From positions 182,080-246,079 of the forward strand of contig CAWKGA010000002.1 in assembly GCA_963849095.1 (NCBI GenBank): a stretch of 64,000 bases of DNA, given 5' to 3'. The DNA is from JASHUC01 sp963849095. GTDB taxonomy: Bacteria; Pseudomonadota; Gammaproteobacteria; Steroidobacterales; Steroidobacteraceae. The translations under genes and the position numbers were made by a program. The first letter of the stretch is position 1, and the number at the start of each line of letters is the position of its first letter. Shown here in pieces: positions 36,449-47,800 of the stretch. The notes beneath the pieces were generated by a model that was not told the DNA's origin, made no database searches, and worked only from the letters and a program-made list of their open reading frames with translations.

Positions 36449-37669
36449 ATGGGTGCCTTCGAATACACAGCCCTCGACCACGGGGGACGGGAACGCAAGG
36501 GAATCCTCGAAGGCGATACCGCCCGGCAAGTGCGCCAGCTCCTGCGCGAGCGCCAGCTGCTGCCGGTCACCGTCATCGAGGTGGCGCGCAAGGAGGCGAC
36601 CGAGCAGCAGCAGCGCGGCTTCACGTTAGGACGCCGCGTCTCGGTGACGGATCTCTCGCTGCTCACCCGGCAGCTCGCGACCCTCGTGCGCGCGGGCCTG
36701 CCGCTCGAGGAGGCTCTGCTCGCCGTCTCGGAGCAGACGGACAAGCCGCGCGTGCAGAGCATCCTCATCGGCGTGCGCGCGAAGGTCATGGAAGGGCACA
36801 CGCTCGCCAATGGCCTCGCAGACTTCCCGCGGGTCTTTCCGGAGATCTATCGCGCGACGGTCTCCGCCGGCGAGCAATCGGGACACCTCGACGGGGTGCT
36901 CGAGCGGCTCGCCGACTTCACCGAGAGCCGCGAGGTGATGCGCCAGAAGGTCCTCGGGGCGATGCTCTATCCCATCGCGTTGAGCGTCATGTGCTTCGCG
37001 ATCGTCGCCGGCCTGCTCACGTACGTCGTCCCGAAGGTGATCACGGTATTCGAGTCGAGCCACGCGCAGCTGCCGCTCATGACGCGCATCCTGATCGGCG
37101 TGAGCGGCTTCCTGCGCTCGTACGGGCTGCCGCTGCTCGTCGCCGCGGTGATCGTCTCCGTGCTGGTGAAGCGCTGGCTGCGCAAACCCGCCCCGCGGCG
37201 CCGCTATCACCGGATGCTGCTCTCGCTCCCCCTCATCGGCAAGCTCACGCGCGGGTTCAACACCGCGCGCTTCACGCGCACCTTGAGCATCCTCACGGCG
37301 AGCGCCGTGCCGGTGCTGGAGGCCTTGCGCATCTCGGGCGAGGTTGTCGCGAATCTGCCGATGCAGGATGCCATCATCGAGACCTCGCAGCGCGTGCGCG
37401 AGGGCGCCCCCATCGGTCGCTCGCTCGCGGCGAGCCGGCTGTTTCCTCCGATGACCATCCACCTCATCTCGAGCGGCGAGGCGAGCGGTGAGCTCGAGAA
37501 CATGCTCGAGCGGGCGGCGATCAATCAGGAGCGCGAGCTCGACGGCTTGCTCACGGCGATGGTCGGCCTGCTCGGGCCTGCGCTGATCGTGCTCATGGGA
37601 ATTTTCGTCATGGGCATCGTCTTCGCTATGCTCATGCCCATATTCGAGCTCAACGAGCTCATCCGGTGA
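36449..37669 (+). CDS. gspF: Type II secretion system inner-membrane protein GspF
   Basis: Polytopic platform protein of the T2SS, 406 residues, normal length. It begins MGAFEYTALDHGGRERKGILEGDTARQVRQLLRERQLLPV and contains two T2SSF domains: LLTRQLATLVRAGLPLEEALLAVSEQTDKPRV and FTRTLSILTASAVPVLEALRISGEVVANLPMQDAI. Three membrane helices are seen (MLYPIALSVMCFAIVAGLLTYVV, a possible segment at PLLVAAVIVSVLV, and GLLGPALIVLMGIFVMGIVFAMLMPIFELNELI). The operon stops here; no gspG-gspN genes follow. Confidence 0.96.
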   Translation: MGAFEYTALDHGGRERKGILEGDTARQVRQLLRERQLLPVTVIEVARKEATEQQQRGFTLGRRVSVTDLSLLTRQLATLVRAGLPLEEALLAVSEQTDKPRVQSILIGVRAKVMEGHTLANGLADFPRVFPEIYRATVSAGEQSGHLDGVLERLADFTESREVMRQKVLGAMLYPIALSVMCFAIVAGLLTYVVPKVITVFESSHAQLPLMTRILIGVSGFLRSYGLPLLVAAVIVSVLVKRWLRKPAPRRRYHRMLLSLPLIGKLTRGFNTARFTRTLSILTASAVPVLEALRISGEVVANLPMQDAIIETSQRVREGAPIGRSLAASRLFPPMTIHLISSGEASGELENMLERAAINQERELDGLLTAMVGLLGPALIVLMGIFVMGIVFAMLMPIFELNELIR

Positions 37670-37705
37670 AGTGACTCAAGACCCCCACGTTTCACGCTTG
37701 AGATT

Positions 37706-37972
37706 ATGAGCGAGAAGCCTGAATCGGACGAATTCGAAGACGAGGGCGCCGACGAGCCCGTCAGTGAAGAGGCCGATGTCGACCTCGACCAGGTCATCAA
37801 GGACCTCGACCTCGCCAAGCGCCGCAGCGTGAAGAACGGCGACCCCGCGTGGCGCCGGCTCGAGAAGCTGCTCGAGGAGAAGCGCACGGCCGAGCTGACG
37901 AGCGACTTCGACGACTACGACATCGGGGACGGGGAGTCCGCGCCGAAGGGCAAGCGCAAGCCGCAGCACTGA
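37706..37972 (+). CDS. PA3496-family small acidic protein
   Basis: An 88-residue, very acidic protein: residues 1-35 are mostly Asp/Glu (ESDEFEDEGADEPVSEEADVD), followed by LDQVIKDLDLAKRRSVKNGDPAWRRLEKLLEEKRTAELTSDFDDYDIGD and a basic tail. The central AWRRLEKLLEEKRTAELxSDFDDYDI block is typical of the PA3496 family, small proteins of unknown function in gammaproteobacteria. It stands alone between gspF and the GMC oxidoreductase gene. No membrane segment or signal is seen. Confidence 0.75.
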   Translation: MSEKPESDEFEDEGADEPVSEEADVDLDQVIKDLDLAKRRSVKNGDPAWRRLEKLLEEKRTAELTSDFDDYDIGDGESAPKGKRKPQH

Positions 37973-38024
37973 GAGCGCGGAACGGAGTGATACCATCCGT
38001 GCTGTTGGGCGGCGGCGGCGCCTC

Positions 38025-39692
38025 ATGGGGGTAGCTTTGCGCGGGACCGGTCCGGATCAGAGCTTCGACTTCGTGGTGGTCGGCGGAGGGACCGCGGGCT
38101 GCGCGCTCGCGGCCCGGCTCTCGGAGGACCCAAGCCGGACGGTCTGTCTGATCGAGGCCGGCGGTTCGGGCCGCAGCCTCGCCGTCGATGTTCCGGCGGC
38201 GGTCGCCATGGTGCAGCGCTCCGAGGCACTCAACTGGCGTTTCCAGACAGTGCCGCAGCCGAACCTCAATGGCCGCCGGATCCCGGTGCCTCGCGGCCGG
38301 GGGCTCGGCGGCTCGGCGCTCATCAACGGCATGGTGTACTTTCGCGGACACCCGCGCGACTACGACGACTGGGCAAGCTCGGGCGCAGCCGGCTGGAGCT
38401 ATCGGGAGGTCCTGCCGTACTTCTGCCGGAGCGAGAACAACGAGAATTTCGGGCCGTCCGCCTTTCACGGGCGCGGCGGACCGATGAACGTGCGGAATGT
38501 CACGCGGCCTAATCCGCTCAACTTCGCGTTCTTCGAGGCTCTCGCAGGACTCGGATTCCCCGCGCGAGTCGATTTGAACGGCGGGGAGACCGAAGGCGTC
38601 GCGCTGCGCCAGCTCTCGATCCGCGGGGGCACACGCGAGACCACCGCGAGCGCGCTGCTGCGTCCAGCCATGAGGCGGCGCAACCTCACCGTCCTCGCGA
38701 GCGCTCGCGCCACCCGGATCGTCCTGGAGGGCCGCCGCGCGGCGGCGGTCGAGGCCCGATCGGAGCAAGGTCTCCTTACCGTGCGCGCGAGCCGCGAGAT
38801 CGTTCTCTCGGCAGGGTCGATCCACTCACCGCAGCTGCTGATGCTGTCCGGAATCGGTGACGGTGAGCACTTGAGGTCGGTCGGGATCGAGGTGCGCCAT
38901 CACCTCCCGGGCGTCGGCCGCAACCTGCACGACCACCTGGCGAGTCCAGTTCACATGGTGACGACTCACCCCGCCTCTTACGGGATCTCGGCGCGCGCCA
39001 TGCCGCGCAATCTCGTGAACGTCGCCGAGTATCTGCTGCTCAGATCGGGGCCGCTCGCGAACAACATCTTCGAGTCCGCCGCCTTCCTGAAGACGGTGGC
39101 GGGTCTCGACAGACCGGACGTGCAGCTCGTCTTCCAGCCGGCCAAGCGCCCACCGCCATCGTTCCCCTTCCCCTTCGGGCACGGCTTCGCCTTGAGTCCG
39201 GTCGGACTCTATCCGCGCAGCCGCGGGCGCATCACCCTCGCGAGCCCGGATCCCCTCGAGGCGCCGCTCATCGACCCGAATCTGCTCTCGGTCCCGCAGG
39301 ACGTGGAGCCGCTGGTGCGGGCGATTCGCCTCGTCCGGCGGATCTTCGCCTCCCCCGCTTTCGCGAAATACCGCGCCGAGGAGGCCGTCCCGGGCGCTGC
39401 GGCCCAGAGCGATGCGGACCTCTTCGCGTACATCCGCGCCCAGGCGTACACGGTGCATCATCCGGTCAGCACCTGCCGCATGGGGACCGATGAGTCGGCG
39501 GTGGTCGATCCGCAGCTGCGCGTCGCCGGGATCGAGGGCTTGCGTGTGGCGGACGCTTCCGTGTTTCCGTCGATCGTCGGCGGCAACACGAATGCGGTCG
39601 TCGTGATGGTCGCCGAGAAGGCCGCGGACCTGATCCTCGGGCGCCCCGCGCTTCCTCGAGCTATGCTCGACAACGAACGGAGAAACCCATGA
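38025..39692 (+). CDS. GMC-family FAD-dependent oxidoreductase (choline dehydrogenase-like)
   Basis: Oxidises an alcohol group with FAD, 555 residues. The N-terminal nucleotide site is FDFVVVGGGTAGCALAARLSEDPSRTVCLIEAGG. GMC signature 1 is PRGRGLGGSALINGMVYFRGHPRDYDDWA, signature 2 is LSAGSIHSPQLLMLSGIGDGEHL, and the catalytic His region is VHHPVSTCRMG, with GGNTNAVVVMVAEKAADLIL closing the protein. The substrate is not clear from sequence. Choline dehydrogenase would normally sit with betB, which is absent, so a broader alcohol or polyethylene-glycol-type substrate is just as likely. Its stop overlaps the next gene by 4 nt. Confidence 0.9.
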   Translation: MGVALRGTGPDQSFDFVVVGGGTAGCALAARLSEDPSRTVCLIEAGGSGRSLAVDVPAAVAMVQRSEALNWRFQTVPQPNLNGRRIPVPRGRGLGGSALINGMVYFRGHPRDYDDWASSGAAGWSYREVLPYFCRSENNENFGPSAFHGRGGPMNVRNVTRPNPLNFAFFEALAGLGFPARVDLNGGETEGVALRQLSIRGGTRETTASALLRPAMRRRNLTVLASARATRIVLEGRRAAAVEARSEQGLLTVRASREIVLSAGSIHSPQLLMLSGIGDGEHLRSVGIEVRHHLPGVGRNLHDHLASPVHMVTTHPASYGISARAMPRNLVNVAEYLLLRSGPLANNIFESAAFLKTVAGLDRPDVQLVFQPAKRPPPSFPFPFGHGFALSPVGLYPRSRGRITLASPDPLEAPLIDPNLLSVPQDVEPLVRAIRLVRRIFASPAFAKYRAEEAVPGAAAQSDADLFAYIRAQAYTVHHPVSTCRMGTDESAVVDPQLRVAGIEGLRVADASVFPSIVGGNTNAVVVMVAEKAADLILGRPALPRAMLDNERRNP

Positions 39693-40150
39693 CGGAATCC
39701 TTGAGCGCCGCCGAGCGCACCGAGATCGAACGAGCCTGCGAGCGCCTCGTCTACGCCTACTCCCGCGCGCTCGATCTGGGGGACTTGAGCGGGGCGGCCG
39801 ACTTCTTCGCCGAGAACGGCTCGATGTCGCGCCCGATGGCGCCGGACCAGGTCATCCAGGGCCGCGAGGTCATCCGCACGTCGCTCCTGACGCGCCCGAA
39901 GACGCTGCTCACGAAGCACCTCGCGACCAACGTCATGATCGACGTGGAGAGCCGCGACGCAGCGCGCGGGATCTCGTACCTGACGATGATCGCGACGACC
40001 CCCGGGGACGCGAAGCCGCCTTTCGACTCACCGGGCCCGATCTACTTCGGCGAATTCCAGGACCGCTTCGTGCGCGAGCGCGGTGTGTGGAAGTTCCTCG
40101 AGCGCCGCGGGTCCATCCAGATGAAGTTCGCGGGCGCGGCGCCGCGGTAG
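39689..40150 (+). CDS. SnoaL-like / nuclear transport factor 2-fold protein
   Basis: A 153-residue cone-shaped alpha+beta-barrel protein of the SnoaL_4 type. The family pattern is seen in ERTEIERACERLVYAYSRALDLGDLSGAADFFAENGSMSRPMAP, then QGREVIRTSL, TKHLATNVMIDVESRDAARGISYLTMI and YFGEFQDRFVRERGVWKFLERRG. Members range from hydrolases and isomerases to catalytically inert subunits. It is translationally coupled to the GMC oxidoreductase (ATGA), so it probably acts on the same substrate or its oxidised product. Confidence 0.85.
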   Translation: MTESLSAAERTEIERACERLVYAYSRALDLGDLSGAADFFAENGSMSRPMAPDQVIQGREVIRTSLLTRPKTLLTKHLATNVMIDVESRDAARGISYLTMIATTPGDAKPPFDSPGPIYFGEFQDRFVRERGVWKFLERRGSIQMKFAGAAPR

Positions 40151-40174
40151 CTCGCGCGGCCGCCGGCTCGCGAG

Positions 40175-40177
<3 letters not shown>
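40148..40177. terminator. Palindrome spanning both stop codons of convergent genes
   Basis: TAGCTCGCG at 40148-40156 is the exact reverse complement of CGCGAGCTA at 40169-40177, giving a 9-bp stem with a 12-nt GC-rich loop. The stop codons of the two convergent genes are the ends of the stem. There is no T tract, so terminator function is a suggestion. Confidence 0.45.
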
Positions 40178-41566
<1,389 letters not shown>

Positions 41567-41599
41567 GGTCGTACGAAACCCTCGATCGCGCGGCCCATC

Positions 41600-42523
41600 T
41601 CAGGTGGGCTTCTCGCCCACCACCGTCGTCCGGTACAGCTCGCGCCGATAGCCTTGGTAGTCATTGTATGCCTGGTGGACGCATAGCCGGTTGTCCCACA
41701 GCGTGAGCATGTCGGCCTCCCAGCGCAGCCGGCAGGTGAAGGCGGGCTGCGTGAGGTGGTCCGTCAGGTAGCGGAGGATCGGCGCGGACTCCTCGGGCAG
41801 CATGCCCTCGATGCCGACTCCGTAGGAGGAATCGACGTAGAGCGACTTCTCGCCGGTGACCGGATGCGTCCGCACCAGGGGATGCGCGCTGCCCTCGATC
41901 TTGCGAAGGAGATCCGCCGAGAGTCGTTCGGCGCCGCGGGTCGCCGCGAGCCGGCCGATGGGACTATCGCTCAGCTCGACCGATTCGTGGACGGCCGTGA
42001 GGACATCGCGCAGCGAGAAGCGCACGCGCAAATCCTGGATCAATCGGCGATACGTGTCGCTCAGCATGCTGTACGCGAGCGCCGAGCTCGCCCACATGGT
42101 GTCTCCCCCGAAGGGCGGCACTTGAACGGATCTCAGGATCGTGATGGAAGGGGGCGCAGGCAGGAACGGGGAGTCCGTATGCCAGCCCTCGCCGAAGACC
42201 ATTTTGGATGAGTCGCTCGCTTCCTTGATGAGAGGATGCACGTCGCGATGCCCGGGCACGCCCTGCGTATACGCATCTTCCGCGAAGGGCCCGAAGCGCA
42301 AGCTGAAGCTCTCGTGCTGCGCATGGGTCAGCTTCTGCCCGCGGAAATAAATCATCTTGTGTCGGAACAGCGCGTGCCGGATCTCCTCGAACTGCGCCTC
42401 GGTCGGCTTGCCGGCGTCCACTCCACAGATCTCCGCGCCCAGGGCGGCGGCCAGAGGCTTCGCTTCGATGCGCCGATACTGCGCGGCGTGGTTGTCGAAT
42501 TGGCCTGTGGGATGAAGTCGCAT
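41600..42523 (-). CDS. TauD/TfdA-family 2-oxoglutarate-dependent dioxygenase
   Basis: Non-haem Fe(II) dioxygenase coupling 2-oxoglutarate decarboxylation to substrate hydroxylation, 307 residues. The iron facial triad is visible: His and Asp in GEGWHTDSPF and the distal His in LCVHQAYNDYQGYRRELYRTTVVGE, where the following Arg binds 2-oxoglutarate. LFRHKMIYFRGQKLTHAQHESFSLRFGPF is the TfdA/TauD N-terminal motif. The ATG at 42523 (MRLHPTGQ) is preferred over an upstream start at 42562. The family acts on taurine, 2,4-D and related acids or ethers; the substrate here is unknown. It shares an operon with the hydroxyacid oxidase, suggesting sequential steps. Confidence 0.88.
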   Translation of the reverse strand: MRLHPTGQFDNHAAQYRRIEAKPLAAALGAEICGVDAGKPTEAQFEEIRHALFRHKMIYFRGQKLTHAQHESFSLRFGPFAEDAYTQGVPGHRDVHPLIKEASDSSKMVFGEGWHTDSPFLPAPPSITILRSVQVPPFGGDTMWASSALAYSMLSDTYRRLIQDLRVRFSLRDVLTAVHESVELSDSPIGRLAATRGAERLSADLLRKIEGSAHPLVRTHPVTGEKSLYVDSSYGVGIEGMLPEESAPILRYLTDHLTQPAFTCRLRWEADMLTLWDNRLCVHQAYNDYQGYRRELYRTTVVGEKPT

Positions 42524-42756
42524 GATGATCTGCCGTTCGCTCGCGCTCCGTCGGGAGCGCAAGACTGAATTATCGTGTCTCGAGGCCCCACTGGCGAGCG
42601 GCCATTATCCGCTTCGCGGGCAGGCCCTCCAGTCAGTGCGCCGTGCATCACAGTTCGTAACGCTGTCGCCGGGGTGCAACATCGACACCTTACTCTCGGC
42701 TGGCGTAGTCTAGAAGCCGGTCAAATGCCGGTTGCCATAGGGAACAGAGGTAGGGT

Positions 42757-44772
42757 TTGAGCACTCATCTCTCGGAGCGATCGGCGCACTGGTTGCGCAT
42801 CGCGCTGGGCCTCCTAGCCTGCTTCGCGCTCGCGGCGTGCCAGTCGCGCACGGATGTCTCGACCGGGGCCAACGTGCCTGCGCAGTACGCGCACGTTTGG
42901 GTCACCCTGACGCAGGTTGCCTTCAATGCGAGCGCGACCGCGGGCCCGACGGACAGCGGCTGGAAGGAATTCACGCTGTCCTCGCCGCAGACCATCGACC
43001 TCACGACGGTCACCAATGGCACTCTATCGGAATTCGCGAGCAGCTTGTCCTTGCCTGTCGGGACGTACAATCAGATGCGCCTCGTGCTCGCCGACTCCAA
43101 CACCTCGCTCGCAAGCTCCGCGCAGAGCGCGGGCGCGCTCTACAACGACGAGGTGGACACCACCGGCAGCGGCGGGGCTCTGGAGCGCCTGCCGCTCGCC
43201 GTGCCGAATGCCGCGCAAGGCATCACGTTCGCGATCGATCTGACCATTGCGGCCGCTCAGCAGTCCGCACTCGCCGCGTTCGCTTGCGGTCAGAGCTCCA
43301 CCTCGGGGCTCGACACGGGCACCAGCACCGCGAGCACTTGCGAGTCCGGGACGGAGAGCGCTTCGGACTGCACGGCCGGCACCATTTTCGACTCGCTCAT
43401 CGGCACGTGCATCGCCATCGGCAACACGACCGATACCCTCACCGGGACGACGAGTACCTCATCGTCGTGCGCGCTCGGTACGACGTTCGATTCATCGACC
43501 GGCGCGTGCATCAGCACGGGCACGACGACCTCGGAGAATTGTTCGGTCAACCAAGTCTTCGATCCGACGACCGGCACGTGCGAGTCCTCGGGACTCGGAG
43601 GAGCGGCGACCACCTCCGCAGCCATCGACTTCGACGCCTCGCGGGATCTCGTGCCGTACACGATCAGCGGCCAATCCGGCTTCCTGCTGATCCCGCATCT
43701 CTCGGGATACAACCTCGCGCAAGTCGGAACGATCGAAGGGCAGATCGACATCTCGGCGCTGACCTCGACAGCCGGCGGCGTCGAGGTCACAGCGGAGACT
43801 CCGAGCAGCGACGGAACGCGAAACGCCATCGTCGAGAGCGTGCCGCTCCAGTCGAATGGCGACTTCGTGCTGTATCCGCTTCCCTGCGCCGCGAGCAGTA
43901 GTAGCAGTAGCGCCAGCAGCAGCAGTAGCGGCAGCGCGGTGAGCTCCTGCGCGAGCTCGACGCAGACTTACGATCTGGTGATTCACGGGCCGGGTATCGA
44001 GACGGTCGTCATCCAGTCGGTACCGGTGAGCGCCGCGCCTCCCTCTTCCGCGACAGCTCTGTCGCTCAGCGGCGTGACGCTCACTGCCGCCACCTCGTAT
44101 TCGGTCAATTTGTCCTCCGCAGTCTCGCCGCCCGGAGCCTGGATCGGCTTCTATCAAACGCTGCCGGACTCGAGCTCGGTCTCCCTGCCCTATCTCATCG
44201 AGGCCCGGCCGGTCGATCCCTTCACCGGCACGTTTGACACCGCGCAGTCCCTGTCCGCGGGCAGTCTCGAGTATGAGGTCTACGCCGCGGGCGGGTCGGC
44301 CGCGCTCACCTCGGTGACGCCGTCGCAGGGAGTATCGACCTACACGGTCGCGGCTTCTGCGCCGCTCTACGGCGATGGCCCGCTCACCACGACCGTCTCG
44401 CCTCCGTCCGGCTCGGCCACTGCAACGTTCACCGCCGCCGCCATTCCGCTCCCGAGCGGCACGACCGCCGAGACCATCTCCGGAACGGTGACGGTGAGTG
44501 CCCCCGGCAAGTACGATAAGGGCGAGCTCATCCTGACTCAGGACGGCGCGCTCATCGCCGTGACGCCGCTCGATGCGTATCTCAGTGGATCGTCCGCCAC
44601 CGCCACACTCTTCACGTCCGTGCCCGGTGGCACACCTACCAGTGTCTACTACTCCGAGGCCTGGGTCTGGAACTCCTCCGACCCGGCGGGCTCCTTGAGC
44701 CGGCAGCCGCAGTCCGCTCCGATCGACTTGAGCGCGGGCAGCGCGAGCGGCGTCGCCATCAGCATCAACTGA
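42757..44772 (+). CDS. DUF4382-domain lipoprotein with cysteine-pair repeats
   Basis: A 671-residue exported lipoprotein; the signal ends FALAAC, with acylated Cys28. Residues about 40-165 are a DUF4382 domain (YAHVWVTLTQVAFNAS, GTYNQMRLVLADS). Residues about 188-282 contain three Thr/Ser-rich repeats with a Cys pair, such as CTAGTIFDSLIGTC, CALGTTFDSSTGAC and CSVNQVFDPTTGTC. A further Cys-containing region follows, a poly-Ser tract (about 378-392) encoded by AGC/AGT triplets, and several beta-rich segments. It starts with TTG behind GGTAGGG; no ATG is available. Probably anchored in the outer membrane and surface-exposed. The function is unknown. Confidence 0.82.
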   Translation: MSTHLSERSAHWLRIALGLLACFALAACQSRTDVSTGANVPAQYAHVWVTLTQVAFNASATAGPTDSGWKEFTLSSPQTIDLTTVTNGTLSEFASSLSLPVGTYNQMRLVLADSNTSLASSAQSAGALYNDEVDTTGSGGALERLPLAVPNAAQGITFAIDLTIAAAQQSALAAFACGQSSTSGLDTGTSTASTCESGTESASDCTAGTIFDSLIGTCIAIGNTTDTLTGTTSTSSSCALGTTFDSSTGACISTGTTTSENCSVNQVFDPTTGTCESSGLGGAATTSAAIDFDASRDLVPYTISGQSGFLLIPHLSGYNLAQVGTIEGQIDISALTSTAGGVEVTAETPSSDGTRNAIVESVPLQSNGDFVLYPLPCAASSSSSSASSSSSGSAVSSCASSTQTYDLVIHGPGIETVVIQSVPVSAAPPSSATALSLSGVTLTAATSYSVNLSSAVSPPGAWIGFYQTLPDSSSVSLPYLIEARPVDPFTGTFDTAQSLSAGSLEYEVYAAGGSAALTSVTPSQGVSTYTVAASAPLYGDGPLTTTVSPPSGSATATFTAAAIPLPSGTTAETISGTVTVSAPGKYDKGELILTQDGALIAVTPLDAYLSGSSATATLFTSVPGGTPTSVYYSEAWVWNSSDPAGSLSRQPQSAPIDLSAGSASGVAISIN

Positions 44773-44802
44773 GCGGCTGCGGCGCCAGCCGACCGCAGCC
44801 GC
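44773..44802. terminator. Inverted repeat between convergent DUF4382 and dnaE2 genes
   Basis: GCGGCTGCGG at 44773-44782 pairs perfectly with CCGCAGCCGC at 44793-44802, a 10-bp GC-only stem with a 10-nt loop, 1 nt past the lipoprotein stop codon and 5 nt before the dnaE2 end. It probably stops transcription from both sides. No clear T tract follows on the plus strand. Confidence 0.55.
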
Positions 44803-44806
44803 CGGA

Positions 44807-47800
44807 TCAGTGAAAATCCCGCGATCCCGCGGCGAGCCCCGCCACGAGGGTGGACCGGTCGATCAGCCGCTGCGCCACGAGGTGCAGGATCTCCCCCTGC
44901 CTCTGCAGCGTGCCGCTCACCTCGAGCAGCCGCGATTCGAGGAGCGGCCGGCGCTGCGCCTCCGCCACGCTCCGCCACACGATGAGATTCACCTGGCCGG
45001 TCTCATCCTCCAGGGTCATGAAGATCACGCCCTTCGCGCTTGCCGGATGCTGGCGCAGGAGAACGATGCCGGCGGTCCGCACGAGCCTCCCGTGCGGCAG
45101 CGCGGACAGCTCGGCCGTGGCGAGGATCCGCTCGCCGCGCAGCCGCTCGCGCAGCAGCGCCATCGGATGGCGCCCGAGCGTGAGCCCAACGGAGGCATAG
45201 TCCGCTTCGATGCCCTCCCGCTCCGTCGGAGCCATGAGCAACGGCCGGCCCTCGAGCAGCGGCCGGCTCTCAGCGGCGTGTGCCGTGGCCGTGCCGTCCG
45301 GCCGCGGCTCGAGAGCGAGAGGCCGCTCGGCTCCCGCGACTTCCCAGAAGGCGAGATGGCGGTTGCCGCTCAAGGGCGCGAGCGCGCCGGCCGCGGCGAG
45401 GGCCTCGAGATCGTCCCGATCGAGCGCGGCACGCCGCGCGAGATCCTGCACGCTCGTTAAGGGCCGCTCGGCCCGCGCGGCCGCGATCCGCTCCGCCGCC
45501 GCCTGGGACAGTGACTTCACCAGGCACAGCCCCAGGCGCAAGGCGGGCTGGCTCGGGAGGGATGCCGCATCGAGATCGCGAGGTTCCGCATCGCGCGGCT
45601 CCAAGGTGCACTCCCACTCGCTCGCATCGATGCGGACGGGCCGCACCTCGACTCCATGCTCCCGCGCATCCCGCACCAGCTGCGCCGGGGCGTAGAAGCC
45701 CATCGGCTGGCTGTTGAGCAGCGCGCACGTGAAGGCCGCCGGCTCGTGATACTTGAGCCACGCCGAGTCGTAGACGAGCAGCGCAAAGCTACAGGCGTGA
45801 CTTTCCGGGAAGCCATAATCCCCGAATCCCTGGATCTGCTTGCAAATCCGCAGCGCGAACTCCTCCGAGTAATTCCGTGCGCGCATGCCGCTCACGAGCT
45901 TCGCCTGGAAGCGGCCGATGTCTCCGTGCCGCTTCCAGGCGGCCATGGCGCGGCGCAGGTTGTCCGCCTCACCGGCCGTGAAGCCCGCTGCCTTGATGGC
46001 GAGCTGCATGACCTGCTCCTGGAAGATGGGCACACCGAGCGTGCGCTTCAGCACCTCCCGCACCTCCGGACCCGGGTACTCCACCGGCTCGCTTCCCTCC
46101 CGGCGCCGCAGGTACGGATGCACCATGTCTCCCTGGATGGGCCCCGGACGGACGATCGCGACCTCGATCACCAGATCGTAGAACTCCTTCGGCCTCAGGC
46201 GCGGCAGCATGGACATCTGCGCGCGGGATTCGATCTGGAACACCCCGACGGTGTCGGCGCGCGACATCATCTCGTACACCTGCGGGTCCTCCGGCGGCAG
46301 ATGCCCTAAGGTCCAATGCGTCGCGCGATATTCGTTGACCAGCGCCAGCGCGCGCCGGAGAGCGGTCAGCATGCCGAGGCCGAGCAGGTCCACTTTCAGC
46401 AGGCCCAGGTCATTGAGGTCGTCCTTGTCCCATTGAACGATCGTGCGGTCCGGCATCGCCGCATTCTCGACGGGCACCAGCTCCTCGAGCGGTCCCGCGG
46501 AGATCACGAAGCCGCCGACGTGCTGGGAGAGATGACGCGGGAATCCGACGAGCTCGCCCGCGAGCTCGAGGATCATTCGGAGCACTGGGCTCCGCGGATC
46601 GAAGCCCGCCTCGCGCACACGCTCCGGCGCGATGCCGCAGTCCCACCACTGCACGATCTTTGAGAGCTGGTGGATCTGCACGGGATCGAGCCCGAAGGCC
46701 TTGCCGAGATCGCGCAGGGCGCTGCGGTGCCGGTACATGATGACCGTCGCGGCGAGCGCCGCCCGCTCGCGGCCGTACTTGCCGTAGACGTATTGAATGA
46801 CTTCCTCGCGCCGCTCGTGCTCGAAGTCGATGTCGATGTCCGGCGGCTCGTTGCGCTCGCGCGAGATGAAGCGCTCGATGAGGAGCGCGCCGCGATCGAG
46901 CCCCACCGACGTGACGCCGAGGCAGTAGCAGACGAGCGAGTTCGCCGCGGAGCCGCGGCCCTGGCACAGGATCCCGAGACTGCGCGCGTGGGCCACGATG
47001 TCGTACACGGTGAGAAAGTATGGCTCGTAGCGCAGGTCCGCGATGAGCTCAAGCTCATGCTTGATGATGCGCTGGGCCTCGAGCGGTGCGCCCTGCGGCC
47101 AGCGCATCTGCATACCCTGCTCCACGAGCTTGCGCAGATGAGTCGCCGGCGTCTCGCCGGCCGGCACCAGCTCCCGCGGATACTCGTACCGCAGCTCATC
47201 GAGGGAGAACGTGCAGCGCTCCGCGACGGCGAGCGTCTCGGCGAGAAGCCCGGGTGGGTACAGGCGAGCGAGCCGCGCGCGCTCGCGCAGATGGCGCTCG
47301 CCGTTGGGATGAGCGTGCCATCCCACCTCGGTGAGCGGCATGTTTAGACGAATGGCCGTCAAGGCATCCTGGAGCCTGCGGCGCTCGCGGATGTGCATGT
47401 GCACGTTCCCGCTCGCGAGGAGAGGCAGCCCGAGCTTGCAGCCAATCCGCGTGAGCGCGGCAAGGCGCTCGCGATCCGCCCCGTCGCATGTGAGCTCGGC
47501 GGCAATCCAGACGTTTCCGCGGAAACGTTCCCGCAGCCAGGTGGCGGCGTCGAGATCGGGCCGGACGTCACGGTCGGAACGTCGAGTCCGGCAGCCAGAG
47601 AAGAAGACACTGGTCGAGGCAGGATTCGACGTCGGCGCGCGTTAGGGCGTACTCGCCCTTCGGAGCTGCGCGCCGCCCCCGGGTGATGAGGCGGCACAAC
47701 CGGCCGTATCCCTCCCGATTCGCGGCGAGCGCGACGAAGCGCAAGCCGTCCGCGAGGCAAAACTCTGCGCCGATGATGAGATTCAAAGATCGCGCGGCAT

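Noticed and set aside
43888..43941. Possible CRISPR-like or satellite repeat
   Set aside because: It is an AGC/AGT triplet run encoding serine inside the DUF4382 gene, with no spacer-repeat structure.
44807..47404. A separate 865-residue DnaE2 starting at 47404
   Set aside because: The ATG encodes an internal Met in GNVHMHIRE. The upstream sequence in the same frame is DnaE2 back to the frameshift near 47577, so it is one interrupted gene.
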